Assembly (NCBI GenBank): GCA_000721275.1
Contig: JOFO01000006.1
Location: forward strand, 62,001 to 126,000
Direction: 5' to 3'
DNA length: 64,000 nucleotides
From: Microtetraspora glauca
Lineage (GTDB): Bacteria; Actinomycetota; Actinomycetes; Streptomycetales; Streptomycetaceae
Of this stretch, positions 47,049-59,057 are shown in pieces. Under the pieces are notes generated by a model. The model was given only the letters and a program-made list of their open reading frames with translations. It did not search any database and was not told where the DNA came from. Within the stretch, counting starts at the first letter, position 1. The number at the start of each line of letters is the position of its first letter. Position numbers and translations under genes: made by a program.

Positions 47049-48815
47049 ATGACTGAGTATGGCCGGGGCCAGGGCTCCGAACCGTGGCACCCCACGGACC
47101 CGCTCTACGGGGACCAGGGGTGGGAAGGTCAGCAGCACTACCAGCAGCCGCAGCAGGCCACGCCGTACGCGCAGGACGGCCAGGGGTACCAGGACCCGTA
47201 CGCCCAGCAGGGCTACGGGACCGACCCGTACCAGCAGCAGGCCGCCTATCAGCAGCAGTACCCGCAGCAGGGATACGCCGACCCGCACGCACCGGTGTAC
47301 GGCGACCAGGGCCAGGCGCAGGCGTACGAGCAGACCGGCTGGAACCAGGGGTACGACACGCCCGGGCAGCACGCACAGGCGTACGACGGGAACTGGGAGA
47401 CCGGCCAGGCCGCCATGGCCTACAACGCGCCGCCCGCCGACCCGTACGGCGGCCAGCAGCCCGACTTCTACGGCACGCCCGAGGCGTACCCGCCGCCCCA
47501 GCCGCCCGGCCGCCGGCAGCAGCCGCCGGAGCCGGTCGTCGACTGGGAGCCCGAACCGGAGCCCGAGCCCGCGCGGCCGGAACCGGAGGAGGCGGAGGAG
47601 TCGCACCCCTTCTTCACCAGTGACGACGAGGACGGCCACGAGGACGACGAACCGGCCGCCCGTCGTGGCCGGGGCGGGCGGGGCGGGCGCGGCGGCGACG
47701 ACCGCGACCGCGAGCGCCGCGGCAAGGAGAAGAAGCGCAAGGGCAAGAACGGCGTCGCCTGCCTGGTCGTCGCCGCGGTCCTCGTCGGCGGCGTCGGCGG
47801 CATCGGCTACTTCGGCTACCAGTTCTGGCAGGGCCAGTTCGGCGAGGCGCCCGACTACGCGGGCAGTGGCACCGGCGAGGTCCAGGTCGAGATCCCCAAG
47901 GGCGCGTTCGGCAACCAGATCGGCAACATCCTCAAAGAGGCCGGCGTCGTGAAGAGCGTCGACGCCTTCGTCGCGGCGCAGCAGAAGAACGCCAAGGGCC
48001 TCTCGATCCAGGCCGGCGCCTACACCCTCAAGAAGGAGATGTCGGCCGAGAGCGCGGTCGCGCTCATGCTGGACCCGGCGAGCCAGGCCAACCTGATCAT
48101 CCCCGAGGGCAAGCGCAACGCCTGGGTGTACGAGCAGATCGACACCCGCCTCGGCCTCAAGCCCGGCACCACGAAGGAACTCGCCTTCGAGAAGGCCGAC
48201 TCCCTCGGCCTGCCCGACTGGGCCAAGAACCACGACGACGTGAAGGACCCGCTGGAAGGATTCCTCTTCCCGGCGAGCTACCCCGTCGCCAAGGGCGGCA
48301 AGCCCGAGGACGCCCTCAAGAAGATGGTCACCCGCGCGAACGCGGAGTACGCGAAGCTGGACCTGGAGGGCCAGGCGAAGAAGCACGGCGTCGAGAACGC
48401 CTGGGAACTCGTGACGGTCGCGAGCCTGGTGCAGGCGGAGGGCAAGACGCACGACGACTTCCGCAAGATGGCGGAGGTCATCTACAACCGCCTCCAGCCG
48501 GACAACGTCCAGACGAACCAGTTCCTGCAGTTCGACTCCGCGCTGAACTACCTCAAGGGCCAGTCCGAGATCAAGATCTCGGAGAAGGAGGCCCACACCA
48601 ACAAGGACCCGTACAACACGTACACGAACCAGGGACTGCCGCCGGGACCGATCGGCAACCCGGGCAACGAGGCGCTGGCCGCCATGCTGAACCCCACGAA
48701 CGACGGCTGGCTCTACTTCGTCGCCACGGACGGCATGAGCAAGACCGAGTTCGCGAGGACGCTGGAAGAGCACAACAAGCTGAGGGACAAGTTCAATGCC
48801 AACACCGGCCAGTGA
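47049..48815 (+). CDS. mltG: Endolytic murein transglycosylase MltG
   Basis: A 588-residue protein with a type II membrane topology. Cytoplasmic residues 1-165 are low-complexity and rich in Tyr, Gln, Gly and Pro. An acidic patch and a basic patch follow, then one TM helix at about 236-259. The extracytoplasmic YceG domain (about 275-588) has the catalytic Glu at 464 in ASLVQAEGKT and the end GLPPGPIGNPGNEALAAMLNP. MltG cuts nascent peptidoglycan inside the strand and so limits glycan length. It overlaps the aroE start by 20 nt. Confidence 0.93.
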   Translation: MTEYGRGQGSEPWHPTDPLYGDQGWEGQQHYQQPQQATPYAQDGQGYQDPYAQQGYGTDPYQQQAAYQQQYPQQGYADPHAPVYGDQGQAQAYEQTGWNQGYDTPGQHAQAYDGNWETGQAAMAYNAPPADPYGGQQPDFYGTPEAYPPPQPPGRRQQPPEPVVDWEPEPEPEPARPEPEEAEESHPFFTSDDEDGHEDDEPAARRGRGGRGGRGGDDRDRERRGKEKKRKGKNGVACLVVAAVLVGGVGGIGYFGYQFWQGQFGEAPDYAGSGTGEVQVEIPKGAFGNQIGNILKEAGVVKSVDAFVAAQQKNAKGLSIQAGAYTLKKEMSAESAVALMLDPASQANLIIPEGKRNAWVYEQIDTRLGLKPGTTKELAFEKADSLGLPDWAKNHDDVKDPLEGFLFPASYPVAKGGKPEDALKKMVTRANAEYAKLDLEGQAKKHGVENAWELVTVASLVQAEGKTHDDFRKMAEVIYNRLQPDNVQTNQFLQFDSALNYLKGQSEIKISEKEAHTNKDPYNTYTNQGLPPGPIGNPGNEALAAMLNPTNDGWLYFVATDGMSKTEFARTLEEHNKLRDKFNANTGQ

Positions 48816-49638
48816 CCCGGGCCGCCGCGCCGCCGTCCTCGGTTCGCCGATCGCGCACTCGCTCTCCCCGGTCCTGCACCGGGCCGCGTACGCGGAGCTG
48901 GGTCTGGACGACTGGTCCTACGACCGCTTCGAGATCGACGAGGCGGCGCTGCCCGGCTTCGTCGCGGAGCTCGACGGCTCGTGGGCCGGCCTGTCGCTGA
49001 CCATGCCGCTCAAGCGGGCGATCATCCCGCTGCTCGACGAGATCAGCGGCACGGCGGCCGCGGTGGAGGCGGTCAACACTGTGGTCCTCCGCGAGGACGG
49101 CCGCCGGTTCGGCGACAACACCGACATCCCCGGCATGATCGCCGCCCTGCGCGAGCGGGGCGTCGAGAAGGTGGAGTCCGCGGCGATCCTCGGCGCGGGC
49201 GCCACCGCCTCCTCCGCGCTCGCCGCGCTGGGCCGCGTCTGCGCCGGCCCGGTCACCGCGTACGTCCGCAGCGAGGCCCGGGCGGAGGAGATGCGCGGCT
49301 GGGGCGACCGGCTCGACGTGGACGTCCGCACCGCGGCCTGGGACGACGCGGCGGAGGCGTTCACCGCCCCGCTGGTCGTCGCCACGACCCCGGCCGGCAC
49401 CACGGACGCCCTGGCCCAGGCGGTCCCCGACCGCCCCGGCACCCTCTTCGACGTCCTGTACGACCCCTGGCCGACGGCCCTCGCGGCGGCCTGGTCCGAT
49501 CGCGGCGGCAAGGTCGTCGGCGGCCTGGACCTCCTCGTCCACCAGGCGGTCCTCCAGGTCGAACAGATGACGGGCGTCCCCAAGGCCCCGCTGGCCGCCA
49601 TGCGCGCCGCCGGCGAGGCCGCCCTCGCCGCGCGCTGA
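48796..49638 (+). CDS. aroE: Shikimate dehydrogenase
   Basis: A 280-residue enzyme reducing 3-dehydroshikimate with NADPH. The substrate-binding domain has VLGSPIAHSLSPVLHRAAY and SLTMPLK with the catalytic lysine. NTDIPGM gives the catalytic Asp. The NADP domain has ILGAGATASSALAAL, a variant of the GxGxxA/S loop. Family length is normal. The gene begins inside the 3' end of mltG in another frame (20-nt overlap) and is followed by a strong terminator, so it is separate from aroC-aroQ despite pathway kinship. Confidence 0.95.
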   Translation: MPTPASDPGRRAAVLGSPIAHSLSPVLHRAAYAELGLDDWSYDRFEIDEAALPGFVAELDGSWAGLSLTMPLKRAIIPLLDEISGTAAAVEAVNTVVLREDGRRFGDNTDIPGMIAALRERGVEKVESAAILGAGATASSALAALGRVCAGPVTAYVRSEARAEEMRGWGDRLDVDVRTAAWDDAAEAFTAPLVVATTPAGTTDALAQAVPDRPGTLFDVLYDPWPTALAAAWSDRGGKVVGGLDLLVHQAVLQVEQMTGVPKAPLAAMRAAGEAALAAR

Positions 49639-49669
49639 CCCCCCGCACGCCCGCGCCCGCCGCCGTGAC

Positions 49670-49704
49670 CGCGCGCCCCGCCGTCCCGCACGGCGGGGCG
49701 CGCG
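49670..49704 (+). terminator. aroE terminator
   Basis: Perfect 15-bp stem (49670-49684 with 49690-49704) and a 5-nt CCCGC loop, about 30 nt after the aroE stop. Confidence 0.75.
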
Positions 49705-49826
49705 TCCGATAGCTGGACCGGAGGCCGGGATCACGCCCCGGACATGGGAGGATCAGGGATGGCGGGCCAGGGCCGCGCACCCGGCCGCGCCGTCGCAGTG
49801 CCCAGGCGCGAGCATGAGGAGCATCG

Positions 49827-53069
<3,243 letters not shown>

Positions 53070-53093
53070 CGGCGGCGGCGCCCGCCCGAGCGG

Positions 53094-53128
53094 CCGGCCC
53101 GGGGACGTCCGACGACGACCCGGGCCGG
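53094..53128 (+). terminator. Possible aroQ terminator
   Basis: 10-bp arms 53094-53103 and 53119-53128 with a 15-nt loop, in the intergenic region after aroQ. The long loop makes it weaker than the others. Confidence 0.4.
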
Positions 53129-53358
53129 ACGGGTGTGCGCGGACCGCACCCGGGAAGGGGTTACGCGGAGACCGGGACGGCGCGCCTCACCCGCGGGCTC
53201 CCGGGGCCGGGCACGTTCGGCGGGGGCCGGGCGTTTCCCCGAGCGGGGGGACGGGGCGGTAACGTTTTGGCATCTCCGGCGACCGGAGGCGGGCCGACGG
53301 AGGCACCGCTCCGGGCGCCTCACCGACGCATCAGGCCGACGAGACGGAGTGGCACCGG

Positions 53359-54243
53359 ATGCAGCACGCAGTGGGGGGACCGCTGCCACCGCCCGAGCGA
53401 CCGGGCCGGGCGCCCGGCCAGGCGCCGGCCGGCGGACACGGTCCCGTGACCCCGCCCCCGCCCCAGCAGGCCGCGCCCTACCCGGGCCCGCCGCCGTCCG
53501 GCACGCCCGGCGGCCGGCTCGGCGTGCACCCGGCCGTGCAGCAGGGCCCGCCCCCGCCGCCCGCGCGGGGACCGGGCTGGGGCACCGCGCCCGCCCCCGC
53601 ACCCGGCGGGATGTCCTCGCACGTCACCGGGGCCGTACCGCTGGCGCCGCCGGTGCCGTCGTACGAGCAGGGGCCCGGCACCGGGACCGCGACCCTCGCC
53701 GTCCTGCTGATCGGTCCGGCCGGCGCGGGCAAGACCACGGTCGCCCGGCACTGGGCGACCCGCCGGCCCGTCCCCACCGCGCACGTCAGCCTCGACGACG
53801 TCCGCGAATGGGTCTGCTCCGGCTTCGCCGACCCGCAGTCCGGATGGAACGAGCACTCCGAGGCGCAGTACCGGCTGGCCCGCCGCACCTGCGGCTTCGC
53901 GGCCCGCAACTTCCTCGCCAACGGCATCTCGTGCATCCTCGACGACGCCGTCTTCCCCGACCGCCCGGTCGTGGGCCTCGGCGGCTGGAAGCGGCACGTA
54001 GGTCCCGGCCTGCTGCCGGTGGTCCTGCTGCCGGGCCTGGAGGTCGTCCTGGAGCGCAACGCCCAGCGCTCCGGCAACCGGCGCCTCTCCGACGAGGAGG
54101 TCGCCGCGATCCACGGCCGGATGGCCGGCTGGTACGGCTCCGGGCTGCCGATCATCGACAACTCGGCGCTGGACGTGGAGGCCACCGCCCGGCTGCTGGA
54201 CGAGGCCCTGGCCCGGGCGATATCCGCGCCGCCCGGCGGCTGA
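53359..54243 (+). CDS. P-loop ATPase/kinase with long proline-rich N-terminus
   Basis: A 294-residue protein. Residues 1-103 are a low-complexity Pro/Gly/Ala region (GRAPGQAPAGGHGP, PPPPQQAAPY). The remainder is a P-loop domain with Walker A GPAGAGKT at 119-126, a substrate-side SLDDVREWVCSGF, and a lid region with RNAQRSGNRRLSDEEVAAIHGRM, reminiscent of small-molecule kinases and zeta-toxin-type folds. The substrate is unknown. A membrane protein partner for the proline-rich arm is possible. It is a single gene between the aro operon and the M24 peptidase. Confidence 0.82.
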   Translation: MQHAVGGPLPPPERPGRAPGQAPAGGHGPVTPPPPQQAAPYPGPPPSGTPGGRLGVHPAVQQGPPPPPARGPGWGTAPAPAPGGMSSHVTGAVPLAPPVPSYEQGPGTGTATLAVLLIGPAGAGKTTVARHWATRRPVPTAHVSLDDVREWVCSGFADPQSGWNEHSEAQYRLARRTCGFAARNFLANGISCILDDAVFPDRPVVGLGGWKRHVGPGLLPVVLLPGLEVVLERNAQRSGNRRLSDEEVAAIHGRMAGWYGSGLPIIDNSALDVEATARLLDEALARAISAPPGG

Positions 54244-54318
54244 CCCCCCGGCGCGGCCCCTCCCCGGTCGGACGCCGCCGACAGGCCGGGGCGGGGTCGC
54301 GCTCGTAGGCTCGAAGAC

Positions 54319-55431
54319 ATGTCACAGGTGTATGCGGACCGCCGGGTCAGACTGCGCGACCGGGTCGCGGCAGCGGGCAGCGCGGCGGCCCTGGTGTCCC
54401 GCCCCGCCAACGTCCGCTACCTCGCGGGCGGCGCCCCGCCGGGAGCCGTCCTGCTGGTCGGCCCCGAGCCCGGCGCCGACGTGCTGATCCGGCCCGCCCG
54501 CGGCGAGGGCGAGCCCGTCGACGGACGTCTCGACGAACAGCTCCGGCAGCAGCAGCTGCCGCTCGGCGGCGGGGACCCGGCGGTCGCCGCCGCCGAACTC
54601 GCCCGCCGCTCCGGCGCGGACGGGCTCGCCGTCGAGGAGCACCACCTGACGGTGGCCCGCCACCGCACCCTCGGCTCCGCCGCCCCCGGGCTCCGCCTCG
54701 CCGACCTCGCCTGCGCCGTCGAACAGCTCCGGGTCGTCAAGGACGAGGACGAGATCGGCTGTCTGCGGATCGCCGCCGAGATCGCCGACCAGGCCCTCGG
54801 CGAACTCCTGGAGTCCATCCTCGTCGGCCGCACCGAGCGCCACCTCGCCCTCGAACTGGAGCGGCGGCTCGTCGACCACGGCGCCGACGGCGCGGCCTTC
54901 CCCACCTCCGTCGCCACCGGCCCGCACTCCGGCCGGCGCGGCCACCGCCCCACCGACCGCCGGGTCGAGGAGGGCGACTTCCTGTCCGTCTGCCTCGGCG
55001 CGGACTACCGCGGCTACCGCTGCGAGATCGGCCGGACCTTCGTCATCGGCACCGCCCCCGCCGACTGGCAGATCGAGCTGTACGACCTGGTCTTCGCCGC
55101 TCAGCGGGCCGGCCGGGAGTCCCTGGTGCCGGGCGCCGAGTACCGTGACGTGGACCGCGCGGCCCGGCAGATCCTCGACGCCGGAGGCCACGCCGCGACC
55201 GCCGTACCCGTCACCGGGCACGGGGTGGGGCTCGAAATCGACGAGGACCCGCAGCTGTCCCCCTCGGCCATGGGTAAACTGGACGCTTGTGTGCCGGTCA
55301 CCGTCGAACCGGGGGTCCACCTCCCGGGCCGGGGCGGAGTCCGGATCGATGACACGCTCGTCGTGCGCCAGGAGGCGGACGGCGGACCCGAGCTACTCAC
55401 CATCACGACCAAGGAGCTGCTCGCGCTGTAA
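54319..55431 (+). CDS. M24 (aminopeptidase P-like) protein with altered metal ligands
   Basis: A 370-residue pita-bread-fold protein. The N-terminal creatinase-like domain (about 1-130) is followed by the M24 domain. Of the five ligands expected for two metals, two are intact: H301 (TGHGVGLE) and E330 (TVEPG). The first Asp is Cys225 ([11 protein letters not shown]), the second is Glu236 (RCEIGRT) and the last Glu is Asp344 (VRIDD). The second catalytic His is D308 (LEIDEDP). The fold is kept, but Xaa-Pro cleavage is doubtful. It lies 50 nt upstream of efp, an association also seen elsewhere in bacteria. Confidence 0.88.
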   Translation: MSQVYADRRVRLRDRVAAAGSAAALVSRPANVRYLAGGAPPGAVLLVGPEPGADVLIRPARGEGEPVDGRLDEQLRQQQLPLGGGDPAVAAAELARRSGADGLAVEEHHLTVARHRTLGSAAPGLRLADLACAVEQLRVVKDEDEIGCLRIAAEIADQALGELLESILVGRTERHLALELERRLVDHGADGAAFPTSVATGPHSGRRGHRPTDRRVEEGDFLSVCLGADYRGYRCEIGRTFVIGTAPADWQIELYDLVFAAQRAGRESLVPGAEYRDVDRAARQILDAGGHAATAVPVTGHGVGLEIDEDPQLSPSAMGKLDACVPVTVEPGVHLPGRGGVRIDDTLVVRQEADGGPELLTITTKELLAL

Positions 55432-55481
55432 GGCGCGTACGCCTCCTCGGTCCCCACGTCAGTCCAGGAGATTCCGCAACC

Positions 55482-56048
55482 GTGGCTTCCACGAACGACC
55501 TCAAGAACGGCATGGTGCTCAAGCTCGAAGGCGGCCAGCTCTGGTCCGTCGTCGAGTTCCAGCACGTCAAGCCCGGCAAGGGCCCGGCCTTCGTGCGCAC
55601 CAAGCTCAAGAACGTGCTGTCCGGCAAGGTCGTCGACAAGACCTTCAACGCCGGCGTGAAGGTGGAGACCGCGAACGTCGACAAGCGCGACATGCAGTTC
55701 TCCTACATGGACGGCGACTACTTCGTCTTCATGGACATGGACACGTACGACCAGCTGCACATCGACCGCAAGGTCGTCGGTGACGCCGCCAACTTCCTCG
55801 TCGAGGGCTTCACCGCGCTCGTCGCGCAGAACGAGGGCCAGGTCCTCTACGTCGAGCTGCCGGCCGCCGTCGAGCTCACCATCGCCGAGACCGAGCCGGG
55901 CGTCCAGGGCGACCGCTCCACCGGTGGCACCAAGCCCGCCACCCTGGAGACCGGCCACCAGATCCAGGTCCCGCTCTTCATCACCACCGGTGAGAAGATC
56001 AAGGTCGACACCCGTGACAGCAGCTACCTCGGCCGGGTGAACAGCTAA
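55482..56048 (+). CDS. efp: Elongation factor P
   Basis: A 188-residue tRNA-like protein of three beta-barrel domains: KOW-like domain I (about 1-63), then two OB-like domains with [27 protein letters not shown] and [25 protein letters not shown]. It relieves ribosome stalling at proline stretches. The lysine at the tip of domain I is in PGKGPA, the loop variant reported in actinobacteria to work without modification. No EpmA/EpmB genes are seen here. GTG start at 55482; nusB follows 2 nt after the stop. Confidence 0.97.
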   Translation: MASTNDLKNGMVLKLEGGQLWSVVEFQHVKPGKGPAFVRTKLKNVLSGKVVDKTFNAGVKVETANVDKRDMQFSYMDGDYFVFMDMDTYDQLHIDRKVVGDAANFLVEGFTALVAQNEGQVLYVELPAAVELTIAETEPGVQGDRSTGGTKPATLETGHQIQVPLFITTGEKIKVDTRDSSYLGRVNS

Positions 56049-56050
56049 CC

Positions 56051-56488
56051 GTGGCCGCCCGGAGCAAGGCCCGCAGGCGGGCCTTCCAGATCCTGTTCGA
56101 GGCCGACCAGCGCGGCACTTCGGTGCAGGAGGTCCTCGCGGACCAGATCCGGCTCCACCGCGCCGACGCGCAGCAGCCGCCGGTCGGTGACTTCACCATG
56201 CAGCTCGTCGAGGGGTACGCCCAGTACGTGACCCGGATCGACGAGCTCATCGCCACCTACGCGGTGGACTGGGACCTCGACCGGATGCCCGCCGCCGACC
56301 GGAACATCGTGCGCCTCGGCGCCTACGAGGTGATCTGGGAGGACGGCACGCCGGACGCCGTGGCGATCGACGAGGCCGTGCAGCTGGCCAAGGAGTTCTC
56401 CACGGACGACTCCCCGGCCTTCGTCAACGGCCTCCTCGGACGCTTCAAGGACCTGAAGCCCCGACTGCGCCGGGACGTGGACGCCTAG
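56051..56488 (+). CDS. nusB: Transcription antitermination factor NusB
   Basis: A 145-residue all-helical protein with the N-terminal Arg-rich RNA-binding start (AARSKARRRAFQILFEADQRG), LHRADAQQPPVGDFTMQLVEGYAQY and the typical LGAYEVIWEDGTPDAVAIDEAVQLAKEFSTDDSPAFVNGLLGRF. It binds boxA RNA with S10 to antiterminate rRNA transcription. The GTG is 2 nt after the efp stop, so the two are one operon. A strong terminator follows at 56503-56542. Confidence 0.96.
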   Translation: MAARSKARRRAFQILFEADQRGTSVQEVLADQIRLHRADAQQPPVGDFTMQLVEGYAQYVTRIDELIATYAVDWDLDRMPAADRNIVRLGAYEVIWEDGTPDAVAIDEAVQLAKEFSTDDSPAFVNGLLGRFKDLKPRLRRDVDA

Positions 56489-56502
56489 TCCGCACGGCGC
56501 GT

Positions 56503-56542
56503 CGAAGGGGCCCGTCGCACTCCGGTGCGACGGGCCCCTTCG
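56503..56542 (+). terminator. efp-nusB terminator
   Basis: Perfect 18-bp stem (56503-56520 with 56525-56542) with a 4-nt loop, 14 nt after the nusB stop. Confidence 0.85.
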
Positions 56543-56587
56543 CGTACCGCCATCCGGGTGAGTCCCCGGGGGCGGGCGTACGGAAAA

Positions 56588-56632
56588 GCCGCCGGGCCCG
56601 TGGCGTCGGAGGACGTCCACGGGCCCGGCGGC
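56588..56632 (-). terminator. bldD terminator
   Basis: 16-bp stem (56588-56603 with 56617-56632), 13-nt loop. On the minus strand it is followed by TTTTCC, a U-tract, which orients it to bldD. Confidence 0.8.
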
Positions 56633-56660
56633 ACGTTTCTGCAAGGGGTGCGGGGAGGGG

Positions 56661-57161
56661 TCAGTTCTCCTCGTGGGCGACCGCGCGGCGCGCGTCCGCG
56701 TCGAGCACGCCCCAGCTGATCAGCTGCTCGGTCAGGACCGAGGGGGACTGGTCGTAGATGACGGCCAGGGTGCGCAGGTCGTCCTGGCGGATCGACAGCA
56801 CCTTGCCGTTGTAGTCGCCGCGCTGCGACTGGATCGTCGCCGCGTAGCGCTGGAGGGGGCCGGCCTTCTCCTGCGGGACGTGGGCCAGGCGCTCCAGGTC
56901 CAGGACCAGCTTCGGCGGGGGCTCGGCGGCGCCGCCGGGGGTCGTACCGGGCAGCAGCTCCTGCACCGGAACGCCGTAGAAGTCCGCCAGCTCGGCCAGG
57001 CGCTGCACGGTCACGGCACGGTCGCCGCGCTCGTACGAGCCGACCACGACCGCCTTCCAGCGGCCCTGGGACTTCTCCTCCACCCCGTGGAGGGACAGGC
57101 CCTGCTGGGTGCGGATCGCGCGGAGTTTGGCCCCGAGCTGCTTTGCGTATTCGCTGGACAT
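56661..57161 (-). CDS. bldD: Developmental master regulator BldD
   Basis: A 166-residue protein. An N-terminal helix-turn-helix domain (about 1-75: KLRAIRTQQGLSLHGVEEKSQGRWKAVVVGSYERG) is joined by a Pro-rich linker (75-83) to the C-terminal domain that binds cyclic di-GMP. The binding signature R114-G-D116 ... R125-Q-D-D128 (RXD-X8-RXXD) is intact and at the same positions as in S. coelicolor BldD. A tetrameric c-di-GMP dimerises BldD and represses sporulation genes during growth. A near-perfect BldD box overlaps its own promoter. bldD is transcribed against nusB and away from pyrR. Confidence 0.98.
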   Translation of the reverse strand: MSSEYAKQLGAKLRAIRTQQGLSLHGVEEKSQGRWKAVVVGSYERGDRAVTVQRLAELADFYGVPVQELLPGTTPGGAAEPPPKLVLDLERLAHVPQEKAGPLQRYAATIQSQRGDYNGKVLSIRQDDLRTLAVIYDQSPSVLTEQLISWGVLDADARRAVAHEEN

Positions 57162-57220
57162 AACGCTCCCGGACGCTGTGACGACATGCGGCTGCGCCGC
57201 GCGGCTGGTAACTCACTGTG

Positions 57221-57250
57221 AGGTTACGCAGCGTTACTCTTTCCCGTCAA
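57221..57250 (-). promoter_or_regulatory. bldD promoter
   Basis: On the minus strand TTGACG (57250-57245), an 18-nt spacer and TAACCT (57226-57221) form a good vegetative-type promoter. Transcription would start near 57214, about 50 nt before the bldD ATG. Confidence 0.75.
57224..57236. promoter_or_regulatory. BldD box over the bldD promoter
   Basis: TTACGCAGCGTTA fits the BldD consensus TNACNCWGNGTNA at every fixed position. It overlaps the -10 and half of the spacer of the bldD promoter, as expected for autorepression. A short palindrome CTCACTGTGAG (57212-57222) lies next to it. Confidence 0.85.
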
Positions 57251-57346
57251 GCCGAAAGGGGCCCGCCGCCCCCTCCCGGGGGACGGTCCGCCGCAGGTCG
57301 GAGCGGGGGAGGGGGAGGCCGCGAAAGGCCGTGCGAGCGTCCCTGC

Positions 57347-57352
57347 TAAAGT
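57347..57352 (+). promoter_or_regulatory. Candidate -10 of the pyrR promoter
   Basis: TAAAGT is a moderate -10 hexamer giving a start near 57359 and a 59-nt leader. The -35 region is unclear. Confidence 0.35.
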
Positions 57353-57380
57353 GGACGCCGTACATCCGACGTCCTTTAAA

Positions 57381-57981
<601 letters not shown>

Positions 57982-58068
57982 CCGGACCGGCCGTCCCGCG
58001 GGGCCGCACCGCACCTCCGTGCGCCCCCGCATGCCCTCATGCCTCCCCACCCCGGAGAGAAACCCCCG

Positions 58069-59055
58069 ATGATGCGTCACCTCATCTCGGCCGCCGACCT
58101 CACCCGCGACGACGCCGTCCTGATCCTCGACACCGCCGAGGAGATGGCCCGGGTGGCCGACCGGCCGATCAAGAAGCTGCCGGCCCTCCGCGGCCGGACC
58201 ATCTGCAACCTCTTCTTCGAGGACTCCACCCGGACCCGGATCTCCTTCGAGGCCGCCGAGAAGCGCCTCTCCGCCGACGTCATCAACTTCGCGGCCAAGG
58301 GCTCCAGCGTCTCCAAGGGCGAGTCCCTGAAGGACACCGCCCAGACCCTGGAGGCGATGGGCGTCGACGCCGTCGTCATCCGGCACGGCGCCTCCGGCGC
58401 CCCCTTCCGCCTCGCCACCTCCGGCTGGATCGACGCCCCCGTCATCAACGCCGGCGACGGCACCCACCAGCACCCCACCCAGGCCCTGCTCGACGCCTTC
58501 ACCATGCGCCGCCGCCTCGTCGGCCGCGACGCCGGACTCGGCCAGGACCTGGCCGGCAAGCGGATCACGATCGTCGGCGACGTCCTGCACAGCCGGGTCG
58601 CCCGCTCCAACGTCGACCTCCTGCACACCCTCGGCGCCGAGGTCACCCTGGTGGCCCCGCCCACCCTCGTCCCCGTCGGCGTCGAGACCTGGCCCTGCGA
58701 GATCTCCTACGACCTCGACGCCGTGCTGCCGAAGTCCGACGCGGTCATGATGCTGCGGGTGCAGCGCGAGCGGATGAACGCCGCCTTCTTCCCGACCGAG
58801 CGCGAGTACTCCCGCCGCTACGGACTCGACGGCGACCGGATGGCGAAGATGCCCGAGCACGCCATCGTCATGCACCCCGGCCCCATGGTCCGCGGCATGG
58901 AGATCACCGCCGAGGTCGCCGACTCCGACCGCTGCACGGTCGTCGAGCAGGTCGCCAACGGCGTCTCCGTCCGGATGGCCGTCCTCTACCTGCTGCTCGG
59001 CGGCTCCGAGCCCGCCGTCGCCCCCGCCACCCCCCGTACCGAGGAGAGCAAGTAA
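58069..59055 (+). CDS. pyrB: Aspartate carbamoyltransferase catalytic subunit
   Basis: A 328-residue ATCase that joins carbamoyl phosphate and aspartate. It has the carbamoyl-phosphate site [13 protein letters not shown], then [28 protein letters not shown], a second-domain [12 protein letters not shown] and [10 protein letters not shown]. No regulatory PyrI gene follows; pyrC is next. The ATG at 58069 gives [11 protein letters not shown], matching the Streptomyces PyrB N-terminus. Confidence 0.96.
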   Translation: MMRHLISAADLTRDDAVLILDTAEEMARVADRPIKKLPALRGRTICNLFFEDSTRTRISFEAAEKRLSADVINFAAKGSSVSKGESLKDTAQTLEAMGVDAVVIRHGASGAPFRLATSGWIDAPVINAGDGTHQHPTQALLDAFTMRRRLVGRDAGLGQDLAGKRITIVGDVLHSRVARSNVDLLHTLGAEVTLVAPPTLVPVGVETWPCEISYDLDAVLPKSDAVMMLRVQRERMNAAFFPTEREYSRRYGLDGDRMAKMPEHAIVMHPGPMVRGMEITAEVADSDRCTVVEQVANGVSVRMAVLYLLLGGSEPAVAPATPRTEESK

Positions 59056-59057
59056 CG

